DNA of 64,000 nt from NCBI RefSeq assembly GCF_021730445.1, contig NZ_JADNRM010000003.1:190960-254959 (forward strand), given 5' to 3'. The notes under the pieces were generated by a model. The model worked only from the letters and a program-made list of their open reading frames with translations. It did no database searches and was not told the DNA's origin. A program made the position numbers and the translations under genes. This stretch comes from Phocaeicola faecalis (GTDB taxonomy: Bacteria; Bacteroidota; Bacteroidia; Bacteroidales; Bacteroidaceae). This document shows positions 16,570 through 24,964 of this stretch, in pieces. How positions within the stretch are numbered: the first letter of the stretch is position 1; each line of letters starts with the position of its first letter.

Positions 16570-17121
16570 ATGAACACTCAGAATCCCAACAGCATTTTTG
16601 TTTTCGACATGGACAATACATTAATCAAAACGGATAAAGCTAACAACCTCGCCTATTCCGAGGCAATAAGTTCAGTACTGGGTGTAAATTATAATATTGA
16701 AAATGAGAAGAGATTTACGAGGAACGAACTAAAGGAGTTATTTCCCCAATTGACACAAACTCAAATTAATGAAATAATTGATTATAAAGAAAAGTGCTTT
16801 GAATCGTACCTCACTGAGACAGAGCTGAACAGTAATCTACTCAGCATCTTGAAAAGTCTCCATCAAGAAGGACATCATACAATTCTATTAACTAATTGTC
16901 GTTCTAGCAGGGCAATTAGCCTATGTAACTTCTACAATCTCACGAAGTATTTTGTTCAGCGTTTTTTTTACGAAGATTGTATTGACAACAAATACACTCT
17001 TCTTAAATCTCTGGGGTACGACTTGCAGAACGTCGTTTTATATGAAAACGACGAGGCTTCTTCCTCAGAGGCAGTTACTAACGGAATTAATTTAGATAAA
17101 ATCATCAAAGTAGAATTTTGA
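16570..17121 (+). CDS. HAD-superfamily hydrolase
   Basis: 183 aa. Motif I D13-M-D15-N-T17 (FVFDMDNTLIK), motif II with T108 in ILLTNCRS, and a motif IV-like acidic stretch YENDEAS at about 158-164; a helical cap sits between motifs I and II. Likely a phosphatase of a small phosphorylated molecule. It starts 51 bp after the WYL gene behind its own operator-bearing promoter and is followed 5 bp later by the PRTase. HAD, PRTase and DprA-like genes together suggest nucleotide-related chemistry or DNA handling; the substrate is unknown. Confidence 0.8.
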   Translation: MNTQNPNSIFVFDMDNTLIKTDKANNLAYSEAISSVLGVNYNIENEKRFTRNELKELFPQLTQTQINEIIDYKEKCFESYLTETELNSNLLSILKSLHQEGHHTILLTNCRSSRAISLCNFYNLTKYFVQRFFYEDCIDNKYTLLKSLGYDLQNVVLYENDEASSSEAVTNGINLDKIIKVEF

Positions 17122-17126
17122 AAAGT

Positions 17127-17789
17127 ATGGAACAGTTTGTAATTCAGTCAAGAGCCAGTTTTTGTCGTAAAAGAGAAGGTGGTCTCGAGAAAGCCCTCAA
17201 GCAAGATATAATCGCTTTTTATCACAATGATTATCAAGGTGGTGGTAACTGGCGCGTGTCTGGCACCATTGAAAATCTTATCTGCACTTTTAAGAATGAT
17301 GTCACGACATATTCACAGCAAACTCTGAATAATGCGATAAACAAACTTACTCAAATTTTGAAAGTCGACTTGCCTGAGATTCTGCGTCTTAGTGGAAAAC
17401 AAAATCTTCGTGTTTGTGTCATTCCTAGATCAAAACGAGAAAATTCGTATCGCTGTAATCAACTATACTTAAGAGCCACAATCCAATTTGTGACACAACA
17501 ATTGAATGGTTTTATAGATGGTACACATGATATTATTAGACACACTGATACCGCCACAACGCATTTGGCTCGTAGTGGTCATGGAGGTTCAGGCGAATTG
17601 CCTTATGTTGGTATAACAAAAGATACGTGTAATATTTCGGATGATGTAATCGGGCAAGATATATTGCTAATTGACGATCTTTACACTAAGACCGTTAACA
17701 TTGACGAGGATTGTATTCAAGCCCTATTGGACAAAGGTGCAAAAAGTGTCATTTTCTATTCTATTGGCAAAACGTTATCAAGATATTAA
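17127..17789 (+). CDS. ComF-like phosphoribosyltransferase-fold protein
   Basis: 220 aa from ATG 17127 (a TTG three codons earlier is possible). The PRPP-loop motif is DILLIDDLYTKT at 178-189, preceded by a PRTase core strand VCVIPRSKRENSYRCNQ (96-112), which resembles the P-R-S-K-R/N-Q pattern of ComF/GntX-type proteins. The N-terminal 90 residues are specific to this protein (FYHNDYQGGGNWRV). Middle gene of the HAD-PRTase-DprA operon. PRTase partners are, as I recall, one of the accessory classes of retrons, which fits the retron that follows. Reaction not known. Confidence 0.75.
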   Translation: MEQFVIQSRASFCRKREGGLEKALKQDIIAFYHNDYQGGGNWRVSGTIENLICTFKNDVTTYSQQTLNNAINKLTQILKVDLPEILRLSGKQNLRVCVIPRSKRENSYRCNQLYLRATIQFVTQQLNGFIDGTHDIIRHTDTATTHLARSGHGGSGELPYVGITKDTCNISDDVIGQDILLIDDLYTKTVNIDEDCIQALLDKGAKSVIFYSIGKTLSRY

Positions 17790-17803
17790 ACAAAGCTCTG
17801 TAT

Positions 17804-18730
17804 ATGAAATACTCGGAAAATGCATTAAACATTCTAACTGTTCGTACCTTTCCTCAAAAGGGGCCTGCGTGGATAGATAAAAAAATACGTGGAAACGAAG
17901 ACTTATCTATTTTATATCACCTTTTAGAGACTCATGAATACGAGTTTATGAAAAAGCGGGAAAGAATAGAATCTGTCATCAACCAACTTGAAAATTGTAC
18001 AGATGGTCTTGTCGCAATCGGTGATGCTAATTTCCCTTCTTTGCGCGGAAGCGTGAAACCAGCAGACAAGCCTTTTGCACTTTTCTATAAAGGTGATATA
18101 AGCTTGCTAAGCAAAGATAATTTGAACATTGCTGTTATAGGAGTCCTCAATCCTGATGAAAAGATTGAACTGACTGAGAGAATGGTTACGTCAGAAATTA
18201 TAAAACACAACGCAACAATAGTGAGTGGCCTCGCTCTTGGTTGTGACTCTATTGCTCATAAAACAGCTTTGGAGAAAGGTGCCAAAACTATCGCCATTCT
18301 ACCTAGCACTCTTGACAGTATCTTACCTAAGGAGAATGTAGAACTTGCTGAAAAAATTGTCGAAGCAGGAGGATTGCTTATCAGTGAATACTACGAAGCT
18401 CCCAAAAGTAGAAATGACATGGTGAGCAGATTTGTTGTTCGAGACAGGCTACAAGCTTTATTCTCTGATGCCGTACTCTTATCTGCAAGCTATGCTCCCA
18501 ATAACTTAGGAAATGATTGTGGTTCGAGACATGCCATGGAAAAGGCTAAATCCTATGGTATCAAACGTGGCGTTATCTATAATGACAGCAAGCATCACAA
18601 TATTGCAATGTATGATTTGAATCGTCAAATACTTGCTGAAGACAGAAGTGTAATACGCATTGACTCTGCTAATATGAGTGAGGCTGTTCTTCGGCTAGTT
18701 ACTAAAACGAACAAACATATTTTATTTTAA
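17804..18730 (+). CDS. DprA/Smf-like Rossmann-fold protein
   Basis: 308 aa from ATG 17804, chosen because it follows the PRTase stop by 14 bp; the frame is open further upstream inside that gene. The DprA fold is clear: SGLALGCDSIAH at 141-152, LLISEY at 191-196 and RFVVRDRLQALF at 209-220. The family glycine-rich GSR motif is altered to IGVLNPDE. The N-terminal 80 residues contain YPxxL-like GDANFPSL. Housekeeping DprA loads RecA on single-stranded DNA; here the small size and the PRTase/retron setting suggest a specialised sensor or DNA/nucleotide-binding role. Confidence 0.8.
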   Translation: MKYSENALNILTVRTFPQKGPAWIDKKIRGNEDLSILYHLLETHEYEFMKKRERIESVINQLENCTDGLVAIGDANFPSLRGSVKPADKPFALFYKGDISLLSKDNLNIAVIGVLNPDEKIELTERMVTSEIIKHNATIVSGLALGCDSIAHKTALEKGAKTIAILPSTLDSILPKENVELAEKIVEAGGLLISEYYEAPKSRNDMVSRFVVRDRLQALFSDAVLLSASYAPNNLGNDCGSRHAMEKAKSYGIKRGVIYNDSKHHNIAMYDLNRQILAEDRSVIRIDSANMSEAVLRLVTKTNKHILF

Positions 18731-18860
18731 GACCAAAATGGGATTTAATTTAAGTGCGGATTTCTATGCGTGTCGGATTGTTATTTGCTATTCCGAATTT
18801 GTGATTCAAAATGATAAAGGATTAGATTTCTTAGGATATTTTGTAAATAACGAGTAATAT

Positions 18861-18893
18861 GAACATAGGCTTCGTGAATATTTAGTACTTTTG
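18861..18893 (+). promoter_or_regulatory. Retron promoter with WYL-type operator
   Basis: GAACATAGGCTTCGT (18861-18875) matches the operator of the HAD operon at 14 of 15 positions; the -7 box TACTTTTG (18886-18893) begins 10 bp after it, the same spacing as at the other two sites. Transcription would begin about 18900, just before the retron a1 sequence. Confidence 0.75.
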
Positions 18894-18906
18894 TAAACCA
18901 AAAAAT

Positions 18907-19181
18907 AAGCGATCTTTGATAGGTTTGGTGAGCCAAAATGTTATTTGACTTTTTGTCCGGCGTGGTGCAAACCCTATTTTCGCAAGAGAATAGATTCGCT
19001 GGATATCTCTTCGCTTGACGGGGAGACGATAATGTTAGTACGTTAACGTGATAACACTTTATACGATGTACTTTCTATTTTTTTTGTTTTTATGTTTTAT
19101 GACTTTATATATTTATATTGTCTATTATTTTTTTTACATAAAGAAAAGACGTTTTGGTAAATCATTCCTCAGAGATCGCTT
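18907..19181 (+). ncRNA. Retron msr-msd RNA
   Basis: About 275 nt directly before the reverse transcriptase gene. The ends pair as retron a1/a2: AAGCGATCTTTGA (18907-18919) with TCAGAGATCGCTT (19169-19181), 13 pairs including one G-U. After a1 comes a hairpin TTTGG-TGAG-CCAAA (about 18924-18937), then a larger hairpin around 18983-19015 and a 24-nt near-palindrome at 19033-19056, a candidate for the msd stem. The 3' part is very AT-rich. The branching G and msd borders cannot be fixed by eye. Confidence 0.8.
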
Positions 19182-19202
19182 TTATATAAATTGAGAACAA
19201 GA

Positions 19203-20663
19203 ATGGATAAGAAACAAATAGTAAAACAGGTATCTCAAATCAAATCAAAAGAAGATTTGTTGAATCTCCTCAATTGTATCAAAAGAGACGAGCTTGAGGA
19301 GATGGGATTTGATGCTTCTAAGTTTCATCCATTCACAATTAGGCACCTTAACTATTATTGCAATCCAAATAATGTTTTCCATCGATACCGTCAGTTTCAT
19401 ATCAAAAAAAAATCTGGTGGAACCAGAGTAATTACGGCCCCGAGAAACCGCAGCTTTATGATGATGTTGCAAGCTGTAAATGAAATTCTGAAAGCCCTAT
19501 ACTCTCCTTCCGATTATGCTATGGGATTTACTGAAGGCAGATCAGTAGTTACTAATGCCACCATTCATAAAGGTCAAAACTATGTTTTCAATATTGACCT
19601 GAAAGATTTTTTCCCTAGTGTTGAACAATTTCGTGTATGGAAAAGGATCCAATTAAAACCATTTAATTTCCCCAAGCAAATAGCTAATATTGTTGCGGGG
19701 CTTTGTTTTATGCGTCAAGTAAGAAACGTTATTGACGAAACTAAGGAGCATGATAATGACAAAAAATTCAAATATGTTTTGCCACAAGGTTCTCCTGTCT
19801 CTCCAATTATTACTAATATGGTATGTGATACATTGGATCGCCGTTTAGCGGGATTGGCGCGTAGGTTTGGGCTTCACTATTCACGATATGCCGATGACAT
19901 TACTTTTAGCTCAATGCATTATGTATATGCCCCTAATGGTAAATTTCATACAGAACTGTACCGCCTGATTACAGAACAAGGATTTATCATAAATAAAGAC
20001 AAAACACGCCTTCAAAAACTTGGATCACGCCAAGAGGTAACAGGCATTATTATCAGTCAAAAGCTTAATGTTACTAAAAAGTATGTAAGAGATATTCGTA
20101 ATATTCTTTATATTTGGGACAGATATGGATATACGACAGCAATATCCAAGTTTCTTCCTAAATATAAGGCTGCCAAAGGACATGTCAAAAAGGGAAACCC
20201 GGATTTGCAGAATGTTATTGATGGAAAACTCATGTATCTGAAAATGGTGAAAGGTGATGAAGATTCTGTATATGTGAAACTTTATACGAAATTTCAGGAG
20301 TTAGTCAATAGAGATTCTAGTTCGGATAAAACCAATTCTTATGGTATTACCTACATTGAGTCTTTACCTTTTCTGAAATTTGAGAAAGATAAAAATACAA
20401 TTATCACTATCCATCACAAGGATTGTAATAAGCGATATGCTACGTTCAAAATAGGAGAAACAACCCAGATAGTATCAATAAATAAAAGTGTAACACCTGA
20501 TGATGAACAGCAAAAAGAGAAGCTGGCTATCTCTTATTGTAGGGATTCTAAAGGAGAACGATTTTGGCTCATACATTTAGTTGATAAAATGACTGAATTC
20601 AAGCCAAAACCTGTTGATATTGATGAATTGAATAATGATTTAGACTTACTATTAAGCATTTGA
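19203..20663 (+). CDS. Retron reverse transcriptase
   Basis: 486 aa from ATG 19203 (the frame also allows TTG 19191). Retron-type RT motifs: NAxxH as N118-ATI-H122, FNIDLKDFFPS (128-139), QGSPVSP (195-201), YADD (229-232) and VTG (279-281). The start lies 21 nt after the a2 end of the ncRNA, typical of retrons. The last about 100 residues after the thumb (YIESLPFLKFEKDK to the end) form an extra C-terminal domain. It should reverse-transcribe the msr-msd RNA into msDNA. Confidence 0.92.
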   Translation: MDKKQIVKQVSQIKSKEDLLNLLNCIKRDELEEMGFDASKFHPFTIRHLNYYCNPNNVFHRYRQFHIKKKSGGTRVITAPRNRSFMMMLQAVNEILKALYSPSDYAMGFTEGRSVVTNATIHKGQNYVFNIDLKDFFPSVEQFRVWKRIQLKPFNFPKQIANIVAGLCFMRQVRNVIDETKEHDNDKKFKYVLPQGSPVSPIITNMVCDTLDRRLAGLARRFGLHYSRYADDITFSSMHYVYAPNGKFHTELYRLITEQGFIINKDKTRLQKLGSRQEVTGIIISQKLNVTKKYVRDIRNILYIWDRYGYTTAISKFLPKYKAAKGHVKKGNPDLQNVIDGKLMYLKMVKGDEDSVYVKLYTKFQELVNRDSSSDKTNSYGITYIESLPFLKFEKDKNTIITIHHKDCNKRYATFKIGETTQIVSINKSVTPDDEQQKEKLAISYCRDSKGERFWLIHLVDKMTEFKPKPVDIDELNNDLDLLLSI

Positions 20664-20664
20664 T

Positions 20665-21489
20665 ATGGATGATAAGTTGATGTCCACGATTGACAAAATA
20701 GCAAGATTGACTCAGCAAAATACTGAGTTTGATATGGAATTGCGAAAGCGACTGAATGTTGCTTCCGCAAATTCTGTTTTGTCAGACGATGAACGTATAA
20801 ACGATATTTACGAGTACTGCATTGAGGACATCATAAAGAAGCAAGCTACAGAATTTTATGCAGACTTCCCTTTACAGACTATAAAAGATCGTTTGATTGG
20901 AGATTATACCCGTATGGAGTCATTCAGAAGAAAAGATAATTTCGAAGACTTTTGTTTGTCACTGTATCAACAGATAGAGTGTATGACTAATAAATTGTGC
21001 GAGAATAAAGATCTGTCTGATATTACAGAAATAATGTGGGGGCATCCTGCATATCTGAAGATAGAAAAAGGCAAAGATACATCCATTTATAACAGAGGTG
21101 GTGACTATACAATTGCAAGCTTATTGTTCCCAGGTAATAACAAACAATCAGGAAATACTAATGCTTTTGTGAAATCAAGAATATCATTGCAAACTCAATA
21201 TGCAATGGACAAGATACGTACTATTGTATATTTCTTGGGTTATAAAGCAATGATGAAGAGCGGTGATTATGACTCGTTTGTTGAAATCACGTCGCTGCTA
21301 AATGATATTTATCAATGTCGCAACATGAATCACCGCGGAAACTCTCAAAACCAATGGGAAAAAGAAACCTTTGACAGAATATTCCCTTTGAAATCACTCT
21401 ATTATTTTAAATTTCTAGGGGTGTTGGCGCAATATGTTGAATATATAAAAGAGGGGTGGGGGGTATATCCCAGAATTAAAAAAATATAG
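20665..21489 (+). CDS. Retron-linked helical protein, possible HEPN-like effector
   Basis: 274 aa, not recognised by name. It begins 1 bp after the RT stop, so it is translationally coupled to the RT and is the best candidate for a retron effector or partner. Almost all-helical. Near the C terminus CRNMNHRGN (R219, N220, H223) resembles the catalytic RN-H signature of HEPN domains, although the spacing is RX3H rather than RX4-6H. Another notable stretch is MWGHPAYLKIEKG (about 124-136). Ribonuclease activity is an inference only. Confidence 0.6.
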   Translation: MDDKLMSTIDKIARLTQQNTEFDMELRKRLNVASANSVLSDDERINDIYEYCIEDIIKKQATEFYADFPLQTIKDRLIGDYTRMESFRRKDNFEDFCLSLYQQIECMTNKLCENKDLSDITEIMWGHPAYLKIEKGKDTSIYNRGGDYTIASLLFPGNNKQSGNTNAFVKSRISLQTQYAMDKIRTIVYFLGYKAMMKSGDYDSFVEITSLLNDIYQCRNMNHRGNSQNQWEKETFDRIFPLKSLYYFKFLGVLAQYVEYIKEGWGVYPRIKKI

Positions 21490-22037
21490 CAAAAGCATTG
21501 AGAAACAGAATATTTCTGCTCCCCAACCCAAAGTGTTAGGTAAAATAGAATTGAAAGATGATGGGAGAAAGCATTTTAAATAATCTTTAATTTGAGCCTT
21601 ATCTGTATGAAAAAAATATCGTAATTTCAATCTTCTAATGGTAGGGATTTTTTATAATGTTTTTGGCAGTAATGAAGAATTTCACCAGGAAGTTTTTGAG
21701 TATCTTATTATATTCCTATGTAGAAATATTTTTAAATTATGTTGTCATAGTATAGACTATAAGGTTGATAAAAAAAAAGATATTTTTATTTCCCCTTTTT
21801 GTTGTAATATTATTTCAATGCATTGTTTTTCTACTATATTTCCTATCATCCACAATAGGAGGTTTATTCATATTTAGAGAGAATTTAACTTGCTAGCAAA
21901 TTGCTAAGAAGTCATTTAGCACACATAACCTATTGAAAGTTAAATAATATCATTTTGTATTTAACTTGCTGGTAATTTGCTGGTTAGTTAAACAGAGACA
22001 GAAAGCCGTCCGCATTGTATGGTATCGCATATGAACT
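21490..22037. other. AT-rich gap between cargo and mobilisation genes
   Basis: No convincing gene; a 79-codon ORF at 21638-21877 has low-complexity AT-driven composition and no family resemblance. Holds a pair of 26-bp direct repeats (21887-21986). Confidence 0.5.
21887..21986. repeat. Pair of 26-bp imperfect direct repeats
   Basis: TTAACTTGCTagcAAaTTGC at 21887 and TTAACTTGCTggtAAtTTGC at 21961, both continuing with similar bases; 74 bp apart. Located at the junction of cargo and backbone; perhaps protein-binding sites or a trace of cargo insertion. Confidence 0.5.
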
Positions 22038-22580
22038 TCATATGGAGCAATATGCTATCAGCCCTAATACCACCGTATAAACAAACAAAAATATCACCAA
22101 TACTTTCATCCAGAAATCAGAGAACCAAACGCCTTCATTTCGCCTAAGGATTTTGCGCATACTAGATTCATGGTTCGTTAACATTTTCGTTTGTTCGGAA
22201 CGATGATTTTCCAATACGGTTTTCCATGTCCCGATAGCTTGGTTTAAGAGTTGTTGAAGTTGGGCAAGATGTTCGGAGCTTATGGTTGCCTTGAACTGTG
22301 TATCTCGTTCTGTTTTTACAATCGCATTGCAAATGCCGTTGATGATATTGCCAGAACTATCAATAGCAGTTTTCAATATCATTGCAGCATCACGCTCTGC
22401 TTTAATAGCGTCTTGAAGGTCTTGGTGAATCTTCAACAATGCCTCTTTTGCTTCACGCACTTCCGCAAGTCGCTTGTCGGCATCCTGCTTTTCGGCCTCT
22501 ATCTCATGGTTGATTTCAGCCTTCTTAAACATGTCATCAACGTCTATTGATGGAGCGATTTTTGATTTTCCAATTCCCAT
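22038..22580 (-). CDS. Coiled-coil membrane-anchored protein of the mobilisation module
   Basis: 180 aa, not recognised. Residues about 22-70 are a charged coiled coil (EAEKQDADKRLAEVREAKEALLKI), and the C terminus (about 156-178) is one transmembrane helix, so it is a tail-anchored protein. It starts 24 bp after the relaxase stop on the same strand and is therefore the last gene of the mob operon. It may help couple the relaxosome to the membrane transfer apparatus. Confidence 0.6.
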   Translation of the reverse strand: MGIGKSKIAPSIDVDDMFKKAEINHEIEAEKQDADKRLAEVREAKEALLKIHQDLQDAIKAERDAAMILKTAIDSSGNIINGICNAIVKTERDTQFKATISSEHLAQLQQLLNQAIGTWKTVLENHRSEQTKMLTNHESSMRKILRRNEGVWFSDFWMKVLVIFLFVYTVVLGLIAYCSI

Positions 22581-22604
22581 GATTCTTGTCTTTAATGATA
22601 GTAT

Positions 22605-23798
22605 TTATCTGTGGAGTCCTCTTCTGCGTTTGCACATGCTGTTTGCCATTCTTGCACAGCGGCGTGCCCATTCTAGTTCATCCTCGTCTTTGTCTCTTCC
22701 CCAGCCGTTTGTGTCAGAACCGCCTCCGCCACTTGAAGCAGCCATACTTGTGGCAGCATCCAAATACCCTGCAAAGAGTAAAAGAGCCGTGTGCTGTATC
22801 TCTTCGATTTTAGCCAATGGATGGGCTTCCTCCAAAGAACAATCTTGTCGGATGATATTATCTGCGACTTCGGGTATCTCCACATGATATCTGTGATATT
22901 CATCTGTCGCTATATCGTAGTGCTTTATAACTAGCTGTGAAATAGGAATAAAATCTGCTGTCCGTGTTTGGCAAGAATTAGTTTTTGCCGGTTCGGATTT
23001 CCTTTCCTGTGGATGTAGTTTTGCCCAAGTAGCCTCAATCTTTGATGGAGTAAGGTTTCGTCCGATACCCAACACGGATGACTTATAAGTGGAGTTACCC
23101 CGTTTGATGGAATAGCCGTAAACGCCGCCATCGTCTTTTTCTTGCAGGTGTACCTTATAGCCTCGCTTAACCAGTTCTGTTTCATACTTCTGCCAACTGA
23201 ACTCCTTTATTGCGCGAAGTATTTCCATGCAACAGTCAGATATTTCCTGTTTGTGACGTATGCTGATTTCTTCCGACTGTACCCATCCCCGTCTCTCGTT
23301 AATGATGTTCGCAGCCATGACAGCCCTTTCGCCAATCTTATGACTGTCGTTAATTTTGCCATCCATGTCCACACGGTTGGCATCAATATGCAGATGGAGA
23401 ATACCACTTTTGGAATCACGATGTAGGGCTGCTATGTGTTGTGAACCTTTGAGATTGGTCTGCTTTGAGAATGCCTGTTTGGTCTTTTTGGAAAGGTCTA
23501 TAGAGTCAAACACACGAATGAACTCATCTGCCAAACGTGTCCAGTCGTCCATCGCCCAGTCACAACTTTCTTCCTCAGATGGGGAAATCTCGATTCTTAT
23601 CACATTTCTGCCAAGAGGCCTGCCCTTATTGATTTTTTCAGCAAACAGTTTCTGCACAAGCATCATCCGTCCGTACATTGCTTCCGGTGAAATATCATCG
23701 GGTAACAGATTGAACTTGACAATATCCGCTTTCTCCTTGTTGATGGAGTATCTTATGGCATTTGCGCCATGCGATATGGTACTGGCTTTTGCTATCAT
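22605..23798 (-). CDS. Relaxase/mobilisation nuclease (MobP-like)
   Basis: 397 aa. Relaxase fold at the N terminus: SHGANAIRYSINKEKA, RIEISPS, and the metal-binding motif GILHLHIDANRVD with H135 and H137, preceded by QHIAALH. The C-terminal third is Ser/Gly-rich and poorly conserved. It nicks oriT and is transferred with the DNA strand. Lies 15 bp after the MobC-like gene. It makes element A mobilisable by a co-resident conjugative element, as in Bacteroides NBU-type elements. Confidence 0.88.
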   Translation of the reverse strand: MIAKASTISHGANAIRYSINKEKADIVKFNLLPDDISPEAMYGRMMLVQKLFAEKINKGRPLGRNVIRIEISPSEEESCDWAMDDWTRLADEFIRVFDSIDLSKKTKQAFSKQTNLKGSQHIAALHRDSKSGILHLHIDANRVDMDGKINDSHKIGERAVMAANIINERRGWVQSEEISIRHKQEISDCCMEILRAIKEFSWQKYETELVKRGYKVHLQEKDDGGVYGYSIKRGNSTYKSSVLGIGRNLTPSKIEATWAKLHPQERKSEPAKTNSCQTRTADFIPISQLVIKHYDIATDEYHRYHVEIPEVADNIIRQDCSLEEAHPLAKIEEIQHTALLLFAGYLDAATSMAASSGGGGSDTNGWGRDKDEDELEWARRCARMANSMCKRRRGLHR

Positions 23799-23813
23799 AG
23801 CGAGTAAGGAACT

Positions 23814-24212
23814 TTATTCGGTAAGATAATTCTCTATTTGGCTCCAGCGGTTGATGAGTTGTGTGGCGGCTCTCATCCATTGCTCCACAAACCGGGTATC
23901 GCTAAAATAGATTGCCCGCCTATCTGCTTGGATGGACTTCACAGCTGCCGCAATACGGATAAGGTCGCCCCTCGCATCTGTCAGACTGCACAGAGCTTCC
24001 ACTTCACGCTCAGTCAACCGTTGCCGTGGGTGTTGCCCCAAGGCAGTACGACGCACATAGTCGCTCATGGACAGGCCGCAGGTTTTGGCAAGTTCAGTCG
24101 CTTGGATATATTCTTGTTCGGTCACTCTGGCTTCAAGCCGTAGGGTACGCCTTGTAACTTTCTTGTCGTTTTCTTCATCGACTTCTTTATCACTATTCTT
24201 TTTCTTCTTCAT
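23814..24212 (-). CDS. MobC-like relaxosome accessory protein
   Basis: 132 aa. Basic N terminus then a ribbon-helix-helix-type start (RRTLRLEARVTEQEYIQATELAKTCGLSMSDYVRRTALGQHP) followed by a helical domain, the typical MobC layout. It binds oriT and helps strand opening. First gene of the MobC-relaxase-coiled-coil operon; the candidate oriT lies directly upstream. Confidence 0.85.
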   Translation of the reverse strand: MKKKKNSDKEVDEENDKKVTRRTLRLEARVTEQEYIQATELAKTCGLSMSDYVRRTALGQHPRQRLTEREVEALCSLTDARGDLIRIAAAVKSIQADRRAIYFSDTRFVEQWMRAATQLINRWSQIENYLTE

Positions 24213-24287
24213 GCTCTGTTATGCTATGGGTGAAACATCAATTCAAAAAGGGTCAGCACGGTGGGAGCTTGCGACTGCCGGAATACG

Positions 24288-24351
24288 CCTATGTAGTACG
24301 AATAAGCGAAGCGAATTTGTGCGACATAGGAACTTCTTGTAATACTACATA
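24288..24351. other. Candidate oriT upstream of mobC
   Basis: Two nested inverted repeats: CCTATGT (24288-24294) with ACATAGG (24324-24330), and TATGTAGTA (24290-24298) with TACTACATA (24343-24351). Position 76-140 bp before MobC on the leading side is where oriT of such elements usually lies. The nick site cannot be assigned. Confidence 0.5.
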
Positions 24352-24386
24352 CAACAACTTCGGACACACCGTCTCTCTGATAATGG

Positions 24387-24914
24387 TTATTTGGGACAAT
24401 TCTCTGAAATATCTTTGTCAGATTCTTCCTCTGCCGCAGACTGTGAACAAACTGAAACAGAAGGGAAAGAAGAAGGGGAAAACAGTTCACTTTCTTCTGA
24501 TATAACAGGCATATTCTCTCTTTCACTTTGTCGGTCTTTTAGCCGGACATGAAATGGGTTATCAATACGGTTACTGTCCAACATCCATGCCGATATGCAT
24601 TTCAGCGTGTGAACGCTTGTTCGGTTGTTCTGCGCGGATGAGATAATTCTCAACTGGTTCATCTTGTCAAGTACACGGGATATGGTCTTTTTGTCATAAT
24701 CCAACTTGCTGGACAATTCCACTTCCGATAGAATGGATTGCCCGACTTGTAAGGTTGTGGAGAAACCTTTCATGGTATAATCTTTTTCTTCCAACACAGC
24801 CGCTTCAATAAGTCGGTGAAATATCTTCATACGGTCAATGCCATATTTGCTTCCTGCCAGATATGCAAGTTGATCTGACGAAAGCACTATGCAATAATTC
24901 AAGTCTGCTTTCAT
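24387..24914 (-). CDS. Winged-helix protein of the element backbone
   Basis: 175 aa, not recognised by name. Residues about 45-110 look like a winged helix (VGQSILSEVELSSKLDYDKKTISRVLDKMNQLRII). The C-terminal third is acidic and Ser/Glu-rich, probably disordered. Lies between the VapE region and the mob operon on the same strand; may regulate mobilisation or replication of the element. Confidence 0.55.
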   Translation of the reverse strand: MKADLNYCIVLSSDQLAYLAGSKYGIDRMKIFHRLIEAAVLEEKDYTMKGFSTTLQVGQSILSEVELSSKLDYDKKTISRVLDKMNQLRIISSAQNNRTSVHTLKCISAWMLDSNRIDNPFHVRLKDRQSERENMPVISEESELFSPSSFPSVSVCSQSAAEEESDKDISENCPK

Positions 24915-24964
24915 TGTCTGTATAATTTGAGATAGTTTATAACTGGTGCAGCCAAAAGAGAAAA

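Noticed and set aside
21638..21877. 79-codon plus-strand ORF after the retron partner
   Set aside because: AT-driven composition, no coupling to the operon and no similarity to known proteins.
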